Assembly: GCA_947683425.1 (NCBI GenBank)
Contig: CANTUQ010000109.1
Span: 1,084,501 to 1,148,500 of the forward strand
Origin: Excoecaria cochinchinensis
Lineage: Eukaryota; Streptophyta; Magnoliopsida; Malpighiales; Euphorbiaceae
Direction: 5' to 3'
Length of the DNA stretch: 64,000 bases
This document shows, piece after piece, positions 55,767-64,000 of the stretch. The stretch's first letter is position 1, and the number at the start of each line of letters is the position of its first letter. The notes beneath the pieces were generated by a model that saw only the letters and a program-made list of their open reading frames with translations, was not told the DNA's origin and ran no database searches. Made by a program: the position numbers and the translations under genes.

Positions 55767-57584
55767 ACTTGAGAGGATGAGTTGGAGTTGGCAATAACTA
55801 AGAGTTTTGATCCTAAGGAATTAGACAGTTTAGAGGAAAAGTTCGTTATACAAGAAGAGTTGAATGACTCAATCTTTGAACTGGAATCATTACGACCAAT
55901 CAGGTATAATTCTTCTTATATTGATTTACCAGTATCTCACAACAAACTTCTTCCATCTATTTTGCAGGCCCCTATGTTGGAATTAAAGATTTTACCAAGC
56001 CATTTGAAGTATGTTTATCTAGGAGAAAATCAGACATTGCCGATAATAATTTCCAACAAATTAACTCCCCTTGAAGAAGAGAAGTTGATTCGCATTCTCA
56101 AAGATTACAAAGAGGCCATAGGATGGACTATCGCAGATATAAAAGGTATCAGCCCATCCACTTATATGCATCGCATACTGTTGGAAGAAGATTATAAACC
56201 ATTTAGAGAGGCTCAACGAGGGCTTAACCCACCCATGATGGAAGTAGTCAAGAAGGACATCCTTAAATTACTTGATGCAGGTATGATCTTTCCAATTTCT
56301 GACAGCAAATGGGTAAGTCCAGTTCAGGTAGTACCTAAAAAGACTGGTTTTACAGTTACAGAGAATGATAATGGTGAGTTAGTTCCAGTTCGAATGCAAA
56401 ATGGCTGGCGAGTTTGCATAGATTATAGAAAATTAAACGCCTCCACCAGAAAAAACCATTTTCCATTGCCTTTTATTGATCAAATGCTTGAAAGGCTGGC
56501 TGGGTATTCTTACTATTGTTGTCTTGATGGATTTTCAGGTTTTAATCAGATCCCTGTAGCACCCGAAGATCAGGAAAATACTACCTTCACCTGTCCCTTT
56601 AGAACGTTCGCTTACCGACGCATGCCGTTTGGTTTATACAATGCCCTAGCAACGTTTCAACGATGTATGGTCAGTAGTTTCTCAGATTATGTGGAAAATA
56701 TTATCGAAGTGTTCATGGACAATTTTACTGTACACGGTGATTCATTTGATGACTGTTTGGAAAATCTGACTAAAGTGCTTAACCGTTGCATTGAAACTAA
56801 TCTTGTGCTCAATTATGAAAAATGTCATTTCATGGTCGATCAAGGTTTGATATTAGGACATATAGTGTCTTCCCGAGGAATAGAAGTTGATAAATCTAAG
56901 GTTGACCTAATTAAATGCTTACCTTACCCCACTTCGGTGAGGGAAGTACACTCTTTTCTTGGTCATGCAGGATTTTACCGAAGGTTTATTAAAGATTTTT
57001 CGAAGATTACCCAGCCTCTTTGCAAACTGTTACAAAAAGACACTCCATTTGACTTTAGCACTGAATGCAAGGATAGCTTTGATCAGTTAAAAGACAAGCT
57101 GACATCTGCACCAATTATCTAGCCCCCAGATTGGGAACTACCCTTTGAAATTATGTGCGATGCCAGCAACTATGCCGTTGGAGTTGTACTTGGTCAATGA
57201 ATTGGCAAGAGTGCACATGCTATTTACTATGCTTCAAGGACTCTTGATAATGCTCAGAGAAACTACTCTACTATAGAAAAGCAGTTACTTGCAGTAGTTT
57301 TTGCTTTAGAAAAATTTAGATCATATTTATTGGGTACTAAAGTCATAATTTATTCTGATCATGCAGCTTTGAAATACCTGCTTGCCAAAAAAGAATCCAA
57401 GCCAAGATTAATAAGATGGATATTGCTCTTACAAGAATTTGATTTGGAGATTCGTGATAAGAAAGGAACAGAAAATTCAGTGGCAAATAACTTGAGCAGA
57501 TTGATCATGAATGAGGAACCTCAACCACTTCAAGATGCATTTTCGGATGAACATCTCTTTGAGATTAAATCTTCAATACCATAG
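55767..57584 (+). pseudogene. Athila-type reverse transcriptase / RNase H (broken)
   Basis: In frame with gag-protease. The linker LKILPSHLKYVYLGENQ is followed by RT: WVSPVQVVPKK, WRVCIDYRKLN, LDGFSGFNQI (first catalytic Asp kept), YRRMPFGL. The active-site box reads FMDN (56712-56723), where the family has FMDD, so the last catalytic Asp is lost. TAG at 57120-57122 and TGA at 57198-57200 fall between RT and RNase H; RNase H shows the Asp in MCDASN, the Glu in STIEKQLLAVV and YSDHAALKYLL. TAG at 57582-57584 ends this part. Confidence 0.93.
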
Positions 57585-58880
57585 TATGCTGATATAGTAA
57601 ATTATTTGGTAGCTAGGACATTGCCCAGTGAGTTGACTAGAGCACAAAAAGATAAAATTAAGAGTGAGTCTAAATATTATATCTGGGATGATCCTTATTT
57701 GTGGAAACAGTGTTCTGATCAATTAATTCGCAGGTGTGTTTCGGAGTGTGAAATTCCATCCATTCTAGCATTTTGCCATTCTTATGCATGTGGTGGACAT
57801 TTTGGTCCAAAAAGGACAGCACGTAAGGTGCTGGAATGTGGGTTGTTCTGGCCTACTTTATTCCGTGATGCCTATTTATTTTGTAAATCCTGTAGCAATT
57901 GCCAACGGACCGGTAATTTAGGACATAGAGATCAGATGTCTCTTACTCCTATTTTAGCTTGTGAAATTTTTGATATATGGGGAATTGACTTCATGGGTCC
58001 ATTCCCATCTTCTTTTGGTAATTGTTACATTCTTTTAGCTGTGGACTACATTTCTAAGTGGGTGGAAGCAAAAGCCACCAGGACTAATGATTCTAAGATT
58101 GTCGTAGGTTTTGTCAAGAGTCATATTTTCAGCAGATATGGATTACCAAGGGCAATCATCAGTGACAGAGGCACTCATTTTTGCAATCGTACGTTTGAAA
58201 GTCTATTAAGAAAATATGGTGTGACTCATAGAATTTCGATGGCCTACCATCCACAGACAAGTGGTCAAGCAGAGGTGTCCAATAGAGAAATCAAGTCTAT
58301 TCTGGAAAATACTGTCAATCCCACTCGGAAAGATTGGAGCATACGTCTAGAAGATGCTTTATGGGCATACAAAACTGCATATAAAAATCCAATTGGTATG
58401 TCTCCATATCGCTTCTTGTTTTGTAAGTCTTGCCACCTTCCTGTTGAACTAGAACATAAAGCGTACTGGGCAATAAAACAGTGTAACATGAACATGGAAG
58501 AAGCCGGTGAACAAAGGAAGTTACAACTCCAAGAACTTGAGGAACTCAGACTTGATGCTTATGAGAATTCTAGAATTTACAAAGAGAAAATTAAACTTTT
58601 TCATGATAAAAATATTTCTAGAAAAAATTTTCAAGTTGGTCAGGAAGTTCTCTTGTTTCATTCTAGACTTAAACTTTTCCCAGGAAAATTAAGGTCACGT
58701 TGGACTGGACCTTTTATTGTTACTAATATATTTCCTCATGGTGCAATAGAAATTCAAAGCCCCAGCACTGCCAAAAAGTTTAAGGTCAATGGGCATCGTT
58801 TAAAACCTTTTTATGAGGGATTTCAAGTGACAAATATTGAAACCATTCAATTGGAAGTTCCAAATTATGAAGAATGATGC
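57585..58880 (+). pseudogene. Athila-type integrase domain (open frame, no own start)
   Basis: 431 codons without a stop. The zinc-binding part has HSYACGGHFG and CKSCSNCQRTG (HHCC). The catalytic core has Asp in GIDFMGPF (57987-57989), Asp in IISDRGTHF (58164-58166) and Glu in GQAEVSNRE (58272-58274), with the normal 35-residue gap between the last two. The C-terminal part reads FQVGQEVLLFHSRL and LRSRWTGPFIV. It is intact by eye but can only be made as part of the broken polyprotein. Confidence 0.92.
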
Positions 58881-59915
58881 TGCATTATGTCTGGCCTTCA
58901 GACATAAAATAGGGGCGCTGGTTGGGAGGCAACCCAACATCTTTATTTTTGTTTTTTTATTTCTAATTTTTTTATTTTATTTTCACTAAAAAAAAGGGAA
59001 AAGCTGGTATGATGATTTTCAATTCTGGGTAAAAGCTTGGTTTTAATGGTTAATGTGATTTAAAATAAGGTAATTTTTTAAGTTTTATTTTATTTTTACT
59101 CTCTTTACTTTGTTACATTTATTTTCTCTTTCTTTTCTTTACTTTTACTCTTTACTTATCTATTTTTGTTTCTTTATTTGTTAGTGTTTTTTTTAACATT
59201 CATTTTTAATCTTTGTTTTGTTACTCTTTACTCCACTCTTCACCGAAATCCCCATCCCCTGTTCCCGTCACTTCCTCTTCTTGCCGCCAACGGAGTACGA
59301 TCAGCTGTCCACTGAGCGCCGTCGCATAGCCGCTGTCCACCGGAGCACTGATCAGCGTGCCACCTCACCGCCATCTCTCTTCTACCGACAGCAGCAGGTG
59401 CCGATCTCTTCTCCACTTTGCTCCACCGCACAAGAAATCGGAAAGCCCAATCCTCTCCGCCGTTCACTACACCGATCACCATCTCCACCAGAGCTAACCA
59501 CTGGGTCTGGTTCATTTTCTTCTTTCTGATTTGGTGGATTTGTGGTAGTTTGCAGTTATTCTATGGTTGCCTAAGTTTTGAAATTTGAGTTCATTTGTGG
59601 TTGATTTTGGTTTGAATCGAGATTGACTCTTCAATTGAGTAATTTTCTTGGTTTTTGATTGTGGACCGATTTGGATTTGTGGGAGTGTTGGGTATTTTAG
59701 GCATTTCGTGACTTTTAGTTAATGAACATTCTATTGAGATTGTTGGGTAATTTCAAAATTTCAAAAAAATTCAATTAATATTGCTGGGTTGAGTTTGTTG
59801 AAGGAATTTTTATACTGTGATTAATAGGTGCCCAGACAGTACATTATCCTATTTTGCATTATATTATTTTCTGGGTACAGTTCTTTTGAAAATATTTTAT
59901 TGGATAGATTTAATC
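58881..59915 (+). other. Non-coding spacer with leader-like GC island
   Basis: Begins with GGGAGGCAACCCA (58927), a string common after integrase in this lineage. T-rich DNA follows, then a GC-rich patch (about 59220-59510) that stands out from its surroundings; its 103-codon frame is Ser/Pro/Arg-rich without a domain. It could be the leader of a separate message for the accessory ORF. Confidence 0.5.
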
Positions 59916-61129
59916 ATGGTGAAGAAGTCTATTGGGAAAAGCAAAAGGAAATTGAAAAAGAGGGAAGAGCCACCTATCCCTCGCACTAGGCTTGGGAAAG
60001 GGAAAACTTTTCTTCCTCCTTCTGAACAACAAATGGGTGGGAATGTCAAATTTACTAGGAAAACACATAATAATAGATATGCTGTGTTGATAAATAGAAA
60101 GATTGTGCCTAGCAAATGTCAGGATAATCACGTTATTGATAGCTTGCCCATTCTTTTTTATCCTACCTTAGTTGAAGATTCTGGATGGGAGCATATTCTC
60201 TCCAATAACTATCCCATTTTTTATGAGCTAACCCGAGAGTTCTTTGCCACATTTGAGTTTCATAATGCTGCTACTATGACCATAGACACTCCAGGAGTTA
60301 TTAAATTTCGGTTATTGGGTACCACTTACTCTTTTTCCTTGACTGAGTTTAATATTCATTGTGGTTTTATGGATGAGTCTTTTGTTGCTAGCCCACAATA
60401 TGCAGACTGCCCATGTGATGCACCAGTTAAGTGGGACCCGGCTGCATATTGGCATGAGGTTTCCACAGACCTAGCGCCTTACAATTCCAGCATATCTCGA
60501 GCCACTTATCTGAGGAAAATGGAGCTTCGGTATGTTCATAAGTTAATTGCCTACAATTTCTCTGGAACTAATGAAGACTCCAGCAAGCTGAATAAGACAG
60601 AGCTATTTTTTTTGTTTTGCTTGGAATCAAAGGTAAAAATCAATTTTGCTGCATTTTATGGTAGACAGCTATTAGCAATGGCTAAAAAGAAGAGAGGGCA
60701 TCTTTGCTTGGGTCTTTGGTCACTTTAATTGCTATGCACTTGCAAATTTTAAATCTCAACAATACTGATATACATATTGCTTGTGAAGTTGGGCCATTGG
60801 ATATTGATTGTTTGCACAGGATGGGAGAGGTGGAAAAATTGCCTAATGTGCAATACAGAGCAGCCCCTTCTGGCCTTGGTTTTTATACTCGGATTGTGCA
60901 CAACAAGCGAGCTCGCCCAAATGAATCCGATAATGAAGCTGGCCCATCTCAGCCGCGGCGTGAGCTTACCTCTAGACTTGACAGATTAGATGGTCGATTG
61001 GACAGATTGGAGCAATATATGGATACTCTTTTTGATCATTTCGGGTTACCCAAACCACTCTCTAGTTCTTTTCAGGGCAGTATTTTTACCTCCCAATTTT
61101 GTTTAATTTTTCTTTTTGCTGTATTTTGA
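59916..61129 (+). pseudogene. Athila-type accessory ORF (single frameshift)
   Basis: Downstream of integrase, where Athila-type elements carry an extra (env-like or unknown) gene. Start ATG 59916 (MVKKSIGKSKRKLKKREE), a basic head, then RTRLGKGKTFLPP, ELTREFFATFEFHNAATMT, GVIKFRLLGTTYSFSLTEF and NIHCGFMDESF, like plant transposon-protein/ATHILA ORF families whose function is unknown. A frame change near 60704 leads into GSLVTLIAMHLQI and a C-terminal coiled-coil stretch (SRLDRLDGRLDRLEQYMD). No signal peptide or clear membrane helix is seen apart from a hydrophobic end made by the last ~15 codons. One frameshift breaks it. A relative lies reversed at 36940-37690. Confidence 0.75.
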
Positions 61130-62522
61130 TCCTAGCTTTACATTGGGGACAATGTAAAGTTTAGGTGTGGGGGAGGGGATACTAATTTTTGATATAATGC
61201 CTGTATTAAATCTAGCATTTCAACATTTACACATTACTGCACTTTTATTTATTCTGATATTTGTTTCCAGCTGCTATTTATTTTGATATTTTTATTTGCT
61301 TTGATGTTTTTAATTGCACCCCTTTGAGTGTTTTTGAGCAGAAAAATATGGAAATGTCCTTTGGCTAAGTCTATTCTCCTTTGAAAAATGGAAATACAGG
61401 TTCTCATGTCTCCAATTTTGATTTTTAAAGTTTTGATTAAGGCATCATTTAAGTGTTTTGATTTGTATGATAAAGTTGCAAGATTTAAGCACCAATTTTA
61501 ACCCCTTAATATTTGTTGTGAGTTTTTGAGCCTAAATGAACATACATCATATGTGTTCTTATTTTTCTTACGAGTGTGTCCAATATAAATTGTGAATTCT
61601 AGAACTTGCCATGAGATTCATTTTGAGATCACATTCCTAATTTATTTCATTAAAGTGATAAGCGCATTTAGGATGATAACCATTTGTTTTAAACCTTTTC
61701 TTGATAGCCTACCTTTTAATCCATTAGTTAACCATTTTGAGCCTATAACCATACTCTTGGAAATAACCCTTAAGATTGTTAGCCTGAACCTATTTATTGA
61801 AGCCATAATTTTGAGCCCCTTATTTGTTGAACTAATAGATAAATTATAAATTATCTTAAGAATATCTGCATAGTCATATTTTTGAAAAGGAAGGTACAAA
61901 AAGGAAAAATAGAAAGAAAAGCATTTGTGGCCGGCGATTTTGAAAATGAATAAAGGTCAAAAGCTTTAGGGGAATTAATTTCCCTCCAATTAAAAAAAAA
62001 TAAAAAAATAAAAAATAAAAAAAATTGCTTGGGCCGCTTTAGTAAAAGGATATATGTTTCTATCTTCCTTACATTGCAGAAATTCTTTCTAAATTCTTTA
62101 AAGGCATTTGTTTATTATGTTCAACTTATTTAAGCCTAAATTTTCCTTTTTCCAAACCTTTGACCTTAGCCCCATTACAACCCAATTAAAGACCCTTTGA
62201 TTTTTGGATGAATTAATGGTTAGTGATGGAGATTTGATTGAATGGCAAGCTTATGGTAATTCCTTTTTATTTTTGTGACTTGAAGTGCTCTATTGTTAAA
62301 CACTTAGCCTAAATACTTGAGTGATTTGAGTGACATCTTCTGTGAGGGTGTTAAGTCTTGCATCTTTGGATAACATTGAAAGATCATTTGAACTGATGAA
62401 ATTTTTTTATTAATTTATTTCTTTGAGACATGTTGAGTTTTGAAAAAAAAATTTGAAGGGGAGAATATGGCAAGGTTATGGGGTGTGGAAATTGATTTGC
62501 TTGAGAACAAGCAAAGGTTTGG
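61130..62522 (+). other. 3' untranslated region of Athila-type B
   Basis: About 1.4 kb with no believable frame. Starts with CATTGGGGACAATGT and GTGTGGGGGAGGGGAT (about 61142-61180), a purine-rich signature often found after the last gene in this lineage. A-rich tract at 61989-62025. Confidence 0.6.
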
Positions 62523-62534
62523 TATGGGGGAATT
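62523..62534 (+). other. Polypurine tract of Athila-type B
   Basis: TATGGGGGAATT directly before the 3' LTR. Confidence 0.8.
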
Positions 62535-63868
62535 TGATGAAGCAAATTATTACTATTTATTTTCCATAAAAAATTCCTATTTTGTGCTTATTTGATAAAA
62601 TAAATATTTGATTTAATTTCAATTCAATCTTTTAGTAGGAACTCATGCTCAATCGGAAAAAGAAATCAAAAGGTAGGAGTTTAAAGTAAAAATTTAGAGC
62701 TGATTGAAAGTCAAGAAATGGAGCTGAGAATCAAAGAAATCAAAAATTGAAAGTCAAGAATTGAAGCTGAAAGTCAGAATACAATCAGGTCTATATTTTC
62801 AACATGAAATCAAACTTAAGCGTGCCCACGGTTGCTTGCTTAGAAATTATGCAGTGCAGATTTTTCAAGAATTGCTGCTATTGGAAATCAATTTAGCCAG
62901 AACTTCTACCCGACTTTGGGCAGCAAAATTGGACTTCTGAAAAGTTCCTGAGGAAAATGATCAATTTCTTAGTCTAAGTTTTCTATAAATAGGATCTTTT
63001 GATGAAGGAAAGGAGATCTTGAATGTTAGTGATACTTTGAATTTAGCTTTCCTTATTTTTAATTAATAGTTTTTGCAAAGCCATGAGTGGCTGAATTTTC
63101 TTTTCTAGTCAAGAATATTAAGGTATGATTCATGAATAAATTGTGAGAATTCGTTTTCATTGTTTTCTCTTCTCAAATATTTGAATATTTTCTATACTTA
63201 ATGATATTTTATTCAATTAAAATTATTGACGTCTGATTTTGATTGAATAAATATTGCTAGTCAAATTGGTAAATCCGTAATTGTTTATTTGATTTGGCGA
63301 AGAAGCAGATCTGTGCACTCATTGAATTGAATCTTTGAGTTTAGTGTGGGTGAATTTATTTGGTCCAATTTAAATAATCGAGCTTGTGTATTATTGATTG
63401 GAATTGGTAGTTTTTCTAATTCTTAATGTTATTTCTCAATTAAATCCTAAGAGCTTGTTTAGTGGTTGTTGAGAAATAAGATTTATCAGCTGATCTTATC
63501 ACTTTTAAATTAATATTAAGGAAGAGCAGAATACTAGAGCTTGTTAGTGTTCATAACCAATTTATTTGAGGAAGTAGGAATTTATCCAATTGTATTTAAT
63601 GATCAGTTTGAATGAATCATAACCAAGATATTCCTTTGACTAGAAGTTTTTAATATCTAATTTACTCTTTTTAATTTTCTGCTTTATGATTTATTTGTTT
63701 TAATCTTATTCTTCATAAACAAAAACCCCCTTCTTCTTTCTCTTATTTCATAAACAAAATTCAGATCTAATAATTTGACCAATCTATTGGGAGACAACTC
63801 TGCTCATACTTTACTATAAAAAAAATTATAGAGTAGAATTTTATTTTTGTTGGATTCAACACCCATCA
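62535..63868 (+). repeat. 3' LTR of Athila-type B
   Basis: 1334 bp. Same ends as the 5' LTR; differs by roughly 3% and by an extra ~23 bases (TTGAATTGAATCTTTGAGTT region at about 63322-63345). Confidence 0.95.
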
Positions 63869-64000
63869 CATTTATAAATGAATACGAAGGTAGAAAACAT
63901 GTAAGAATTGCAAGTGATTTTAAAGTTATATACCTTGCTTGTATTCAAATGAGATTATGGATGCAGCTTTACAAGTGATGAAAATTTGTTAGAAGAATGC
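63869..64000. other. Right flank of Athila-type B
   Basis: Starts with the duplication CATTT and continues with the 41-base segment also found at 51959-51999. No gene in the last 130 bases. Confidence 0.8.

Larger units (their letters stand above)
52124..63868 (+). mobile_element. Athila-type Ty3/gypsy element B, full length, inactive
   Basis: An 11.7-kb element: 5' LTR 52124-53438, PBS 53444, gag-pol 53512-58880, accessory ORF 59916-61129, long 3' untranslated part, polypurine tract, 3' LTR 62535-63868. It is flanked by the duplication CATTT (52119-52123 and 63869-63873). LTRs differ by roughly 3% by eye plus a ~23-base insertion in the 3' copy, so it is older than copia C. Six in-frame stops, a frameshift and an RT active-site change make it dead. 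Confidence 0.95.

Noticed and set aside
59218..59529. 103-codon Ser/Pro/Arg-rich frame as a gene
   Set aside because: Open on both strands because of GC content; no domain and no conservation seen.

Overview
The window is nuclear DNA from a flowering plant, almost certainly a eudicot. It is AT-rich and packed with plant-type Ty1/copia and Ty3/gypsy LTR retrotransposons, Mutator-like, hAT and CACTA DNA transposons, a LINE scrap, and one disrupted leucine-rich-repeat receptor-like protein (RLP) gene of the Cf type. I see no intact host gene, no rRNA, no tRNA and no CRISPR. The only complete long reading frame belongs to a young Ty1/copia element. Species cannot be told from the sequence alone.

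Layout. 1-4.4 kb: two decayed copia elements in tandem. 4.4-5.6 kb: a 5'-truncated gypsy LTR that joins unrelated flanks. 5.6-17.0 kb: a reversed Athila-type element (gag-protease, PBS, LTR) whose LTR holds a nest: a solo LTR (8744-15707, duplication CCTAC), inside it a CACTA element (8778-14167), inside that a hAT element (9032-10776, duplication ATTTTGTC) that carries an exon of a TIC32-like short-chain dehydrogenase. 17.0-25.5 kb: tandem-repeat-rich 3' region, polypurine tract and apparently split LTR of a Tat/Ogre-type gypsy element, interrupted by a Mutator-like element that lost its catalytic core and by a 760-bp hAT element. 25.5-28.2 kb: AT-rich DNA with a palindromic block, a Stowaway-like MITE and a CACTA end.

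28.2-35.8 kb: an RLP pseudogene cut in two by a complete Tork/Tnt1-like copia element (29534-34573; two 397-bp LTRs, PBS, 1335-residue polyprotein, polypurine tract, duplication GTCCT). 35.8-48 kb: mostly non-coding, with a reversed remnant of an Athila accessory ORF, a fragment resembling the first exon of plant amidase 1, a LINE ORF1 fragment, two inverted arrays of a ~20-bp repeat, and decayed gypsy LTR-like DNA. 48.1-50.6 kb: CACTA remnant with recognisable TNP2 and a Ptta/En/Spm-type tail. 50.8-51.8 kb: a second hAT element of the same family as the one at 24.2 kb. 52.1-63.9 kb: a full-length but dead Athila-type element with both LTRs, PBS, broken gag-pol, integrase, an accessory ORF and duplication CATTT.

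How it works together: this is an insertion stack rather than a gene neighbourhood. Each layer is dated relative to the next by target-site duplications. The copia element in the RLP gene is the youngest datable LTR element (6 substitutions between its LTRs by eye). The Athila-type element at 52-64 kb is older and carries stops mostly explainable by C-to-T or G-to-A change. I found no convincing unknown biological system. The most unusual items are the exon-capturing hAT inside the four-layer nest, the hairpin array in the Athila-type LTR, the inverted repeat arrays at 40.0 and 43.0 kb, and the accessory ORF family present twice.
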